Shown: positions 26,230-34,494 of the stretch, piece by piece
Layout of the letters: each line of letters starts with the position of its first letter
How positions within the stretch are numbered: position 1 is the first letter of the stretch
Source: Chryseosolibacter sp035628595
GTDB lineage: Bacteria; Bacteroidota; Bacteroidia; Cytophagales; Cyclobacteriaceae
Assembly (NCBI GenBank): GCA_035628595.1
Contig: DASPJN010000021.1
Coordinates: 21,998 to 85,997, forward strand
Length of the DNA: 64,000 nucleotides
Reading direction: 5' to 3'
Notes under the pieces: model-generated
The model's database searches: none
What the model was told of the DNA's origin: nothing
The model's input: only the letters and a program-made list of their open reading frames with translations
Made by a program: the position numbers and the translations under genes

Positions 26230-26622
26230 CTAGAGGGCCTTGGAAACAGGCATCCTGGCACGTTGCCAGCCGACAAAACCAGATGGCAGATTATAAACGG
26301 TTTTGAATCCGAGTTGCTTCATCACCTTTTGCGCTTCCCTGCTTCTGTAACCACTTGCGCAATACACGACGTAGCTTTGATTTTTATCAAGTCTTGCAAT
26401 TTGTTTTTCAAAGTCCGGGCTGAAATAGTCAATGTGGATGGGCTTACCGATAACCCCTTCGTTTATTTCTTCCGTCGTACGAACATCCAGGATAAAAATA
26501 TTTTCGTCCCTATCCATCTTAGCTGCTAAATCCTTAACGGATAGGTCGGTTATCGTCTGTTGGCAAACGCCGCTTATGTTACCGACAACCAACAGAGAAA
26601 AAATCAATACTCTTGCCATCAT
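26230..26622 (-). CDS. Exported single-domain rhodanese
   Basis: 130 residues with a hydrophobic N-terminus (VLIFSLLVVGNISGVCQ) that looks like a signal peptide. The rhodanese domain follows: FILDVRTTEEINEG near residue 44, and the active-site loop VVYCASGYRSR near residue 87 with the catalytic Cys, then NLPSGFVGWQ. Such proteins transfer sulfane sulfur or serve as redox-sensitive domains. Export suggests a periplasmic role. Start may be 26622 or 26619. It lies 3 bp after the DUF218 gene, so the two are co-transcribed. Confidence 0.87.
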   Translation of the reverse strand: MMARVLIFSLLVVGNISGVCQQTITDLSVKDLAAKMDRDENIFILDVRTTEEINEGVIGKPIHIDYFSPDFEKQIARLDKNQSYVVYCASGYRSREAQKVMKQLGFKTVYNLPSGFVGWQRARMPVSKAL

Positions 26623-26625
26623 CTT

Positions 26626-27393
26626 TCAAATATATCCCACCATTTTATAGGCGATCATCCCCCACCATTCTTTCGACAATTTTTCCCACTTGATAATCGC
26701 ATCCACTTGAGGAATAAAAAGCTCATCCGGATAGAATGAAGGTGGATGCGCGTAAAAATCAGCTGAAAATGAGTCGAGTACTAGACCCGATTTTTGATAA
26801 ACGGCAAGCGACCGACGCATATGAAAAGCTGACGTAATCAATAGACACCTTTCAGAGCCTATGTTCAACTCTTCCAATAGCTTTTTGACTTCCGGGCCAG
26901 ACTCTGCGGTATTCCGTGTTTCATTTTCAATGAAAATATCAGACTCACTGACGCCCATCATAATCATTACCTTTTTGAATTTGTCAGCTTCTGGTTCTTC
27001 GTCACCGACAAGTCTGCCTGATCCACCACTGATCAATATCTTCTTTAACAAACCCGCATGGTAAAGCTGTACAGTATGCGTTACACGATCAGCTCCGCGC
27101 TGAAAATAGACACGATCAGTGGGTTTCAAGCCCGGAATTGTAGCACCAGTCAGGACAATGCCAAGCTCGTATTCTTTAACCGACGATATCGGTGTGGGAT
27201 CGACTTCCCAGTAATACATAACTGCATTCGCGACGAACTCGTTCGAGAAGAATAATAACATCGAGAACGAAACCCAGAAAATTCTCTTCTTCCACTTTCC
27301 AGGCTTTATCAGCACGCTTACGATCAACAGGCAACAGCTGATCGTAAACGGAGACAAAAAGTAAATCAGAATCTTTGAAAGGAAGAAAAACAT
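26626..27393 (-). CDS. YdcF/ElyC-like DUF218 membrane protein
   Basis: 255 residues with two N-terminal membrane segments (about 5-28 and 37-58) and a periplasm- or cytoplasm-facing DUF218 domain. Visible are LGIVLTGATIPGLKP near residue 77, ILISGGSGRLVGDEEPEADK near 118, IENETRNTAESGPEVKKLL near 155, and CLLITSAFHMRRSLAVYQ near 183. ElyC and SanA in E. coli belong to this family and influence envelope integrity; the exact role here is not known. Followed closely by the rhodanese gene. Confidence 0.88.
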   Translation of the reverse strand: MFFFLSKILIYFLSPFTISCCLLIVSVLIKPGKWKKRIFWVSFSMLLFFSNEFVANAVMYYWEVDPTPISSVKEYELGIVLTGATIPGLKPTDRVYFQRGADRVTHTVQLYHAGLLKKILISGGSGRLVGDEEPEADKFKKVMIMMGVSESDIFIENETRNTAESGPEVKKLLEELNIGSERCLLITSAFHMRRSLAVYQKSGLVLDSFSADFYAHPPSFYPDELFIPQVDAIIKWEKLSKEWWGMIAYKMVGYI

Positions 27394-27411
27394 AATCCAA
27401 TGTGAAAGCTT

Positions 27412-30400
27412 CTATCGCTTCAAAGGAACGTTGCCTAAACCGTCAATAATTTTCCGCAGAATATCAAAATACAACGTGAACGCCAGCAAGATGGTCATCG
27501 ACCAGATTACTCCTGTGTTAAACCAAAACGTATCAACATTAAACGTCAGGAAATGCTTTGCCGGCATATAGAACTGCGCATCGAAGTCGACAACGTGGTC
27601 AGGATCCGGCTGCTTGTACACCGGATAAATTTTTTGCACCAGCTTTCCGTCTTTTTCGATTATGCGATTAGATTCATTCAGGTTTTTCACAGCCTCTGTA
27701 ACGGCCTCATTGTGATACGCCTCGCGGAATAACTGAAACGCCTTCTCGGCTTCAGGCGTCGATGTCATCGCGCGGATTTTAGCTTCCTTAAGCTGATCCG
27801 CTTTGTTGTAACGCTGTATATAATGTCTGCGGAGATGTTCGAGTAACGCGATTGCCTTTTCATAAACAGTAGAATCAAACCGCGACCGAGTCAGATCATC
27901 GAAGCGCTCAAATTTATCATGTGCTTTAAATTCTTCCACCTCTTCCCTGATTTCCCGTCGTACCAATGCAAAATCCTGATTAACTCTGGCAATCACTTCA
28001 GGATCCTCGGATTTATAATTGAGCAGGCATGATTGAAGGCGCGTTTCTATTTCAGGGATCAGATACACTTTCTGGAAATCGGAATTTGCCATCGCTTTTT
28101 CGTAGAAATAAAATTCCCTTTCAAAAGCATTGTCCTTGAACTGCGTAACCATCGAAGCCTCAAACGCCCATCGTGAAGCCATGAGGTCGCCCACCAGCGG
28201 TACCGTTGCGGTATTCCCGATAGATGGATTTAGCTTGTCAAACCGCACAACTACGCCGCTCAGAATGAGTTGCGGAATAATCAGCAGCGGTATCAGGATA
28301 TAAATGGTAACGGCTGAATTAAACGCCGATGAAATATTCAGACCAAGAAGATTTGCAAAACACGACGTTGTGAAAAGGATAAACCAGTGTTCGAGGAATA
28401 GACCTTTGATTCCGAGAATTGAAGATCCGACCAGTACAAACAAGCTTGTCTGGATTGCCGACAACATGAACAGAATTGAGATCTTCGACAGGATATAGCT
28501 ACTGCGACTGAGATGCAAAAAAGATTCACGCTTCAGAATTTTCCTGTCCCTGATAATTTCCTCAGCGCTAACGGTAAGCCCCATAAACAATGCAACAATG
28601 ACGCTCATAAAGAGGTATGCCGGAATGTTCAGGTTCTTACTGAAGACATAGCCCGTCATTAATTTGTCGTCCGTATTGTAATAACGAACGATAAATGCGA
28701 GGATGAACGCGAGCACTGGTGCTTCGAGCAAGTTAATAATCATGTACTGGCGATTATGAAGCTTTGCCTGAAGATCCCTGAGTGAAAACAAGTGCGCTTG
28801 CTTAACCTTGGTCGGAATATTGAGTGTCGACTTTGGCGGCTGCTCTGACTGTTGAATATTGAAAGGCTTGTAATTTTGCTTGTACGTGTTGTTCCACTGC
28901 ACAGGCGTTATCTTCCGCTCACTTGTAAAATTTCCGTACTCATTGATCACTTTCGATTCAATGATGTTGAAAATTTGCTCCGGGTTTACGTTACCACATT
29001 CGTGACATTCTCCCTTCTCGCTGTCGATCATGTTGATTGTGCGTTTGAAATACACGATCGCATCAACCGGGTTTCCATAATAGATCTGGTATCCACCTGT
29101 ATCCAGAATCAGCAGTTTGTCAAACATCTTGAAGATATCCGAAGAAGGCTGATGGATCACCGCGAAAACGAGTTTGCCTTTCAGCGCAAGCTCCTTTAGC
29201 AGATCAATGATATTTTCAGAATCGCGTGAAGAAAGTCCGCTGGTGGGTTCGTCGCAAAAAAGTACGGCCGGTTCACGAAGCAACTCCAGGCCAATATTTA
29301 ATCTTTTTCGCTGCCCGCCGCTGATCGTCTTATTCAACGGTGAGCCTACCTTCAGATGCTTGATCTCTTCCAGACCAAGATCCTCGAGCACTTTCATCAC
29401 CAGTTTATGAATCTCTTTCTCTGCTTTTTTGCTGAAGCAAAGTTTCGCCGCGTAATAAAGGTTTTGGTACACGGTAAGATCTTCGATTAACAAATCATCC
29501 TGTGGCACAAAACCGATAACACCTTCAACTTTCTTCGGCTCTTTGTGTATATCCACACCGTTGATCAGCACACTTCCTTCGAATGGTTTCTCCGAACCAT
29601 TCAAAACGTGAAGCAATGTTGATTTGCCCGCGCCACTCGCGCCCATCAGCGCAATCAGGTTCCCCGATTCTGTCGAAAGGTTTACCTCACGAAGACCGAG
29701 CTTTCCGCTTTTGAATTTGTAGCTGATGTTCTTTGCCTCGAACGAAATCCTATCAGTATCCACGAACGTGAGAAACTTCTTGAGGATTGACCCGTAGTAG
29801 ACAGGCTCGTCTTTATCCCACTTTAGAAAACTCCCCACCGCGAGCACACTGATTTTGCCCTGCTTCACGGGTACGCCATTCAAAAAAACGTCGCTATTAC
29901 CGTGATACTTCAAAAAGTAAACATCGTTTTGTCTCGAATGTAAAATGGCAATGAACCCATTAAGATGGGCGCGCTCAAGGTGTTTTGCGTTTTTCCCTGA
30001 TGCGGCGTTCTTTTCAATGATAAGAATATCTTCGTGATCGAGGTCGTGGCTTTTTGCGCCAGCAACAAATGTCTTGATGGCTTTAAGATCGTGTTCGTCG
30101 ATTTTAAATGCGTCTGCAATATCATGGATGATCTTTTCCTCTTGTTGCGAAATAAATCCGTCTGCCTGGATGATTCTGATCAACTCAAGAACGATGATGA
30201 TCTTTTGTTTTTGTGTCAGCTGCGGATTGATCTCATTGCAAATAGCGCGGAGTGACTTGACGTCAACGGCCGTTTCGATTAAAGTAGAGGTGTAATCATC
30301 AAATTGCCTGAGATAATTTGAGACCGCTGCCTGGCTCAAATGGTCTTGAAGAAAACTTTGAATCTGATCGCGTTCCTGTCTTGTAACATCACCTTCCTTT

Positions 30401-30450
30401 GCAACGTGGGCAAAAAGACGAAGAATGGCTTTGAGTAACGGTTCACTCAT
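27412..30450 (-). CDS. ABCG-type ABC transporter fusion with TerB-like and FHA-like N-terminal parts
   Basis: 1012 residues from ATG 30450. The N-terminal ~150 residues (LLKAILRLFAHVAKEGDVTR, then IIRIIQADGFISQQEEKIIHD) are all-helical and resemble tellurite-resistance TerB-like domains. A beta-rich region with GNSDVFLNGVPVKQGKISVL looks like an FHA-type insert. The ATPase has Walker A GASGAGKST near 270, Walker B VLFCDEPTSGLSSR, and signature ISGGQRKRLNIGLEL near 376. An ABC2-type permease with about six TM segments follows, with a ~190-residue extracytoplasmic helical region before the last TM. This half-transporter order is the eukaryotic ABCG type. Cargo unknown. Confidence 0.82.
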   Translation of the reverse strand: MSEPLLKAILRLFAHVAKEGDVTRQERDQIQSFLQDHLSQAAVSNYLRQFDDYTSTLIETAVDVKSLRAICNEINPQLTQKQKIIIVLELIRIIQADGFISQQEEKIIHDIADAFKIDEHDLKAIKTFVAGAKSHDLDHEDILIIEKNAASGKNAKHLERAHLNGFIAILHSRQNDVYFLKYHGNSDVFLNGVPVKQGKISVLAVGSFLKWDKDEPVYYGSILKKFLTFVDTDRISFEAKNISYKFKSGKLGLREVNLSTESGNLIALMGASGAGKSTLLHVLNGSEKPFEGSVLINGVDIHKEPKKVEGVIGFVPQDDLLIEDLTVYQNLYYAAKLCFSKKAEKEIHKLVMKVLEDLGLEEIKHLKVGSPLNKTISGGQRKRLNIGLELLREPAVLFCDEPTSGLSSRDSENIIDLLKELALKGKLVFAVIHQPSSDIFKMFDKLLILDTGGYQIYYGNPVDAIVYFKRTINMIDSEKGECHECGNVNPEQIFNIIESKVINEYGNFTSERKITPVQWNNTYKQNYKPFNIQQSEQPPKSTLNIPTKVKQAHLFSLRDLQAKLHNRQYMIINLLEAPVLAFILAFIVRYYNTDDKLMTGYVFSKNLNIPAYLFMSVIVALFMGLTVSAEEIIRDRKILKRESFLHLSRSSYILSKISILFMLSAIQTSLFVLVGSSILGIKGLFLEHWFILFTTSCFANLLGLNISSAFNSAVTIYILIPLLIIPQLILSGVVVRFDKLNPSIGNTATVPLVGDLMASRWAFEASMVTQFKDNAFEREFYFYEKAMANSDFQKVYLIPEIETRLQSCLLNYKSEDPEVIARVNQDFALVRREIREEVEEFKAHDKFERFDDLTRSRFDSTVYEKAIALLEHLRRHYIQRYNKADQLKEAKIRAMTSTPEAEKAFQLFREAYHNEAVTEAVKNLNESNRIIEKDGKLVQKIYPVYKQPDPDHVVDFDAQFYMPAKHFLTFNVDTFWFNTGVIWSMTILLAFTLYFDILRKIIDGLGNVPLKR

Positions 30451-30508
30451 TGTGGGGATGGTTGTGGTTTCGCTTAAAGATAGTGAAAGATGAAGTGACT
30501 GCCATAAA

Positions 30509-30540
30509 AAAAGAAAGGACTGTCGCTGAAACAGTCCCTT
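30509..30540 (-). terminator. Terminator for the lipoprotein gene at 30567
   Basis: On the minus strand GGACTGT (30537-30531) pairs with ACAGTCC (30523-30517) and is followed by a T-rich run (complement of 30504-30515). It lies just after the stop of the lipoprotein gene and upstream of the ABC gene, separating the two transcripts. Confidence 0.8.
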
Positions 30541-30566
30541 CATGTAATATTTACACGGAAAAAAAA

Positions 30567-31454
30567 TTATCCGGTAATGCCATTACGCAGTCGCTCAACA
30601 ATTGCTGTAATACCAGTCAAATTTGAATCTGACAGAATAAGATCTGCACGATTATTTTTGATCTGCTCTTCAATGTTCAACGCTTCATAAGTTTTTTCGA
30701 GCTCTTTAAGATCTTTAACGATTGCGGTGACAGGTTCAGTTTGATCTACAGCTGAAAGCATCTTCAATAAATCGGTTACAGATTTCTTTTGCTCAAGCAC
30801 AATCCGCATGATCGGTGTGAGCACCAGATTGCGTTGATCATCAGGTAACAGGTTTTTAGGATAAGATTTTATCAGCCCTGTTGAAATATACAGGCCTTCG
30901 ATAAAACTGCCGGTGATCACCAGCGATGAAAGTTTGTTCCTGTTGTCATCGTTCAGATAATTTTCTGTTTGCTTGATCGTACGATCAAGTAAATGCGTAA
31001 GGGAATCCTTGTTCGAGATATTTTTTTCAAAACTCTTGATTACTTCGGCATCGAATGAACCGATAAGCCCCAGGTTGTCAGCAAGGGTTTTGCAGGCTGT
31101 GAGGTAATCGATTGCCTCCTGCGTTTTGTCATAGGAGCTCAGATATCCGATATCAGCGGCATAAACACCCAAATTCAGGGCTGCTTTGTCGTTACGCGAA
31201 AGATATTGATCAACCTTTTCTCGTGGGTTGATAAGCGACTCATTGTATTCAGCGCCCGTTGCCTGAAGAAGATACGGAATTTCAGAAGGAGACGGGATGT
31301 CGTAAACGACGTCTTCGATCTGTTTCTTCAGATTTTCATTGGCCTCGTTGAACTCGTCTGAATTCTTCTGCTCATCTTTTGACGAACTGCAGGCCGTGAG
31401 TCCCGCAACGAAAAGCATGCACAGGAAGAAATAAATGGGTTGCTTGATATTCAT
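30567..31454 (-). CDS. Conserved lipoprotein of unknown function
   Basis: 295 residues with a lipobox (VAGLTAC) followed by SSSKDEQKNSDE. The mature protein is almost wholly helical and acidic. Features include YDIPSPSEIPYLLQATGAEY near residue 52, LNLGVYAADIGYLSSYDKTQ near 95, and ITGSFIEGLYISTGLIK near 182. I recognise it as a type widespread in Bacteroidota but know no function. It precedes the ABC gene on the same strand but a terminator lies between them. Confidence 0.7.
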   Translation of the reverse strand: MNIKQPIYFFLCMLFVAGLTACSSSKDEQKNSDEFNEANENLKKQIEDVVYDIPSPSEIPYLLQATGAEYNESLINPREKVDQYLSRNDKAALNLGVYAADIGYLSSYDKTQEAIDYLTACKTLADNLGLIGSFDAEVIKSFEKNISNKDSLTHLLDRTIKQTENYLNDDNRNKLSSLVITGSFIEGLYISTGLIKSYPKNLLPDDQRNLVLTPIMRIVLEQKKSVTDLLKMLSAVDQTEPVTAIVKDLKELEKTYEALNIEEQIKNNRADLILSDSNLTGITAIVERLRNGITG

Positions 31455-31591
31455 GATTAATGCGTAGGTTTAGAAGCTTCAATTTTAATACATTTTTTAA
31501 ACAGCAAAAAACCTGTAACTCATATTTTTGCGCTAATTTCTTGATTTTGGATTCTTTTTAACTAAGTTTATAATCCACCCACTACCCCTAT

Positions 31592-31996
31592 ATGTCCCGG
31601 CTGGTCGAAAAAACTGTTTTGATTGACGATAGTGACATTGACTTGTTCATTCAACGCAGATTTCTTGAAGTGTATGAGTTTTCAAACCAACTTGTGCTTT
31701 ACAAATCTGCAAACGAAGCGCTGAACTGGTTAAAGAAACTAGATGGTGAGACGCCCCCTGACGTGATCTTCCTGGATCTGAATATGCCCGAAATTGACGG
31801 CTTTGGATTTCTGAATGATTTCAATTCGCTTCCTGATAAAGTAAAACAGAAATCACGGATCGTAGTGCTGACTAGCTCCAACAGCTCGCAGGATAAAGAC
31901 CAGGTATTTAAAAGCAAAAATGTTATTCAGTTCATCACCAAACCGTTGAAGCAATCCGATATCGAAAGCCTCAAAGAACTTATTGCCCGCAACTGA
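31592..31996 (+). CDS. Stand-alone receiver (CheY/Rcp1-like response regulator)
   Basis: 134 residues forming only a receiver domain. LIDDSDIDLF gives the acidic pocket, VIFLDLNMPEIDGFGFL near residue 60 the phosphoacceptor Asp, RIVVLTSS the switch Thr, and FITKPL the conserved Lys. There is no output domain, so it must act by protein contact, as Rcp1-type regulators do. A -7-like box TATTTTTG lies at 31523-31530, but without a good -33 element. It converges on the LytTR gene with a 1-bp gap. Confidence 0.9.
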   Translation: MSRLVEKTVLIDDSDIDLFIQRRFLEVYEFSNQLVLYKSANEALNWLKKLDGETPPDVIFLDLNMPEIDGFGFLNDFNSLPDKVKQKSRIVVLTSSNSSQDKDQVFKSKNVIQFITKPLKQSDIESLKELIARN

Positions 31997-31997
31997 T

Positions 31998-32762
31998 CTA
32001 TTGATCGAGCCACTCTTTGAATTCCTGAACGCGTTCCCGCGCCACAATGATATCCGTATCGGTCGATCCCTTTAACACGAGCCTCAATCTGCTGTTCGTA
32101 TAGCTGATGATGTCCTGAAGAGCAGTAGCCTGCACGATATATTTACGGTTGATCCTGAAAAATTGCGCCGGATCCAGCAGCCCTTCGAGCTGATCCATTG
32201 TGTAATCAAGAATCAGATTTCGGTTATCGTCTGTAGCGCAAAATGAGGTCTTGTCCTGGCTGAAGAAATAGCGGATATTTTCTATGTCGATTGTCTTCAG
32301 GTGCTCGCCGACTTTAATAACAAAACGCGTTTTGTACTTCCGTAGGAGCATTTGCACCGTATTGCTGATATTATCCAGCAGGATTTTTTCGCCGACAGCG
32401 TTGTTACCCGAAAGGGTCTTGAGCTTATTGATTGCTGCCGACAGATCCTCTTTATCAACGGGTTTAAGAATGTAATCGACGCTGTTTACTTTAAACGCCT
32501 TAAGGGCATACTCGTCGTATGCGGTCGTAAAAATAACCGGCGCGGTAATGGTGCATTGTTCGAAAATTTCGAAGCTGATTCCATCAGCGAGATGGATGTC
32601 CATCAGGATCAGATCAGGATGATTGTTGGTCTTAAGCCATTGCACAGCCTTTTTGGTCGTGTCGATCTTCGCGACAACAACAGACTCAGGAACAATTTCC
32701 CGAATCAATTTTTCAAGGCGTTGCGCCGCCTGGATCTCATCCTCAACAATTAAAACGTTCAT
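31998..32762 (-). CDS. LytTR-family response regulator
   Basis: 254 residues. Receiver domain at 1-120: VEDEIQAAQRLEK, LILMDIHLADGISF near 53 (phosphoacceptor Asp), FTTAYDEYALKAF, and YILKPVDKEDL with the conserved Lys. LytTR DNA-binding domain at about 145-254 (FVIKVGEHLKTIDIENIRYF, and FFRINRKYIVQ). It overlaps the sensor kinase gene upstream by ATGA, so they form one cognate pair. Such regulators bind direct repeats upstream of target genes; none was identified here. Confidence 0.93.
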   Translation of the reverse strand: MNVLIVEDEIQAAQRLEKLIREIVPESVVVAKIDTTKKAVQWLKTNNHPDLILMDIHLADGISFEIFEQCTITAPVIFTTAYDEYALKAFKVNSVDYILKPVDKEDLSAAINKLKTLSGNNAVGEKILLDNISNTVQMLLRKYKTRFVIKVGEHLKTIDIENIRYFFSQDKTSFCATDDNRNLILDYTMDQLEGLLDPAQFFRINRKYIVQATALQDIISYTNSRLRLVLKGSTDTDIIVARERVQEFKEWLDQ

Positions 32763-33811
32763 TCGGGTGCTGACAGGATTGGCAATTTAACGATAAAGGA
32801 TGTTTCGTTCTTGATAATCTCAACAGGGCGGGAATTGAGAAATGCGTAACGTTTGCGGATGTTATCCAGCCCAACGCCCGCAGAAGGCTCCATACTCGAG
32901 GTTCTTTTGTTGAGATTATTTTCAACAATTAAATATCCATCCTCATATTTTAATGAGACTTGCAGCGGATCGTCCTCCGATACTACATTATGCTTGATGG
33001 CGTTTTCGATCAGCATCTGCAGTGCCAACGGCGGCAAATAAATTTCCTGGTTTGCCGGCAGCTCCGCCTGAAGAATTAATTTGTCCCCAAACCTGATTCG
33101 CTGCAAAAAGAAATACGAATTAAGAAAAGTCACCTCCTCGTGTAAGGGCACAACTTCTTTATCACGCGTATCCAGTACGTACCGATAAACTTCAGACAAC
33201 TGCTTGATAAATTTCACGGCCTGCTCCTGGTCTTCATACACAAGGTTTGTCAGGGCATTCAAACTGTTGAAAAGAAAATGAGGATTGACCTGATTCTTCA
33301 AACTTTCATATCGTGCTGCGATATTTTCTTTCTTCAATGCCTCCGCCTGAATGGCGCTTTCTTTCCAGTTTATAAGAAATGCGCGCCCGTGCATGACAAG
33401 CGAAATAACTAATGTGATTATAACCGAATAGATGATCCCGGGTGTGAAATTCATTCCGAACGAAAGATGATAAATCATTCCCAGCCCGTACATCGCGCTG
33501 AACGTATAGACCACCGTTGACAATACGGCGGCGGATAATCGTTTTAATGGAAAGTCTATCCATGAGATTTTCAAGGAAAGGTAATCGGCGATGTACACGT
33601 TACCTTTCCATAGCAAGACCCACATGAGACCGGTGAATGATGCGACGATCCAAAACTCGCGCGTGTCATCAAAACATGCCCGACACGTCAAACCGAACCA
33701 GGTCATCAACACACCAACGGACATCAGCACAAGAATCTCTATCACCTCGCGCAGGATAAACTTCCCGGTCAATCGCTGAGGCGCACACGCAACTTCCTGT
33801 CCTGACTCCAT
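32759..33811 (-). CDS. LytS-type sensor histidine kinase
   Basis: 350 residues. The first ~145 residues hold about four membrane segments (VLMSVGVLMTWFGLTC, FWIVASFTGLMWVLLW, a segment near 80-100, IIYSVIITLVISLVM). The kinase domain has QVNPHFLFNSLNAL near residue 180 with the phospho-His, LIENAIKHNVV as N box, and GVGLDNIRKRYAFL as G box. No periplasmic sensor domain is evident, so sensing is probably via the membrane or loops. It is coupled to the LytTR regulator. The secreted protein and TonB receptor lie just upstream on the same strand and may be linked to it. Confidence 0.92.
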   Translation of the reverse strand: MESGQEVACAPQRLTGKFILREVIEILVLMSVGVLMTWFGLTCRACFDDTREFWIVASFTGLMWVLLWKGNVYIADYLSLKISWIDFPLKRLSAAVLSTVVYTFSAMYGLGMIYHLSFGMNFTPGIIYSVIITLVISLVMHGRAFLINWKESAIQAEALKKENIAARYESLKNQVNPHFLFNSLNALTNLVYEDQEQAVKFIKQLSEVYRYVLDTRDKEVVPLHEEVTFLNSYFFLQRIRFGDKLILQAELPANQEIYLPPLALQMLIENAIKHNVVSEDDPLQVSLKYEDGYLIVENNLNKRTSSMEPSAGVGLDNIRKRYAFLNSRPVEIIKNETSFIVKLPILSAPE

Positions 33812-33836
33812 TGATGTTTTTTGTCTGACCGTAAAT

Positions 33837-34487
33837 CTATTGACAATTTTTTGTTAATCCTTCTGCCATCTTTTTTCCCCACACAGGCGCAAGCGGATTT
33901 TCAGACTTATACGTCTCGAATTTCACAATCGCCAGGGAACCTGTCTTGCACGCTTCCTCGGTGGATGAACCAAAGAACTGTGCAGTACCATATTGCATCT
34001 GCGCAAGCAACGCAAGGGCCCGCGGATTTTCGTTGTTCAGTTCAACGGCCTTCTGCAGTGATTGCATTGATAATCCTGCGAACTTCGGGCCGCGACTCGC
34101 CGGATCGATCGCAACACGCATCATGTGAATAAACCCTTCAATCGCCAACAGTTCAGATTCCGCTGGCGCGAGCGCCTTCGCTTTATCATTTGCAATTATG
34201 GCGAGATCAAGGTACTCATCCTTCTTTACGAGACTGGTTTCCATATCGCTCATCATGATGTAACCGAAAGCTGCGTAGTAAAGGGGCTCCCATTTTTTTG
34301 TTTCGACGCCGGCAATTCTTTCGAACGCATTGATTACCGTCTGGTAGTCCGCAAGCGTTTTCGCATCATACAGCACGTCAATATTCTTTTGCATCGTGCT
34401 CAGATATTTTTCATCATTAACTTCATTAGCCAAAAGGTTGACTGAGCAAAAAAAGAGCGCGATAAATGTACATTGTAGCGTTTTCAT
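33837..34487 (-). CDS. Secreted helical (TPR-like) protein, function unknown
   Basis: 216 residues with a signal peptide ending near NLLANE. The mature protein is a series of helices (LADYQTVINAFERIAG, WEPLYYAAFGYIMMSD, AIIANDKAKALAPAESELLA, SLQKAVELNNENPRALALLA) with TPR-like spacing. It lies 7 bp after the TonB receptor gene and 25 bp before the kinase gene, so it is probably co-transcribed with the receptor. A periplasmic partner of the receptor is a reasonable guess but not proven. Confidence 0.7.
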   Translation of the reverse strand: MKTLQCTFIALFFCSVNLLANEVNDEKYLSTMQKNIDVLYDAKTLADYQTVINAFERIAGVETKKWEPLYYAAFGYIMMSDMETSLVKKDEYLDLAIIANDKAKALAPAESELLAIEGFIHMMRVAIDPASRGPKFAGLSMQSLQKAVELNNENPRALALLAQMQYGTAQFFGSSTEEACKTGSLAIVKFETYKSENPLAPVWGKKMAEGLTKNCQ

Positions 34488-34494
34488 AGTTGTA

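Noticed and set aside
31523..31530. TATTTTTG -7 box upstream of the lone receiver gene
   Set aside because: It matches TAnnTTTG but no -33 element is found 18-19 bp upstream.
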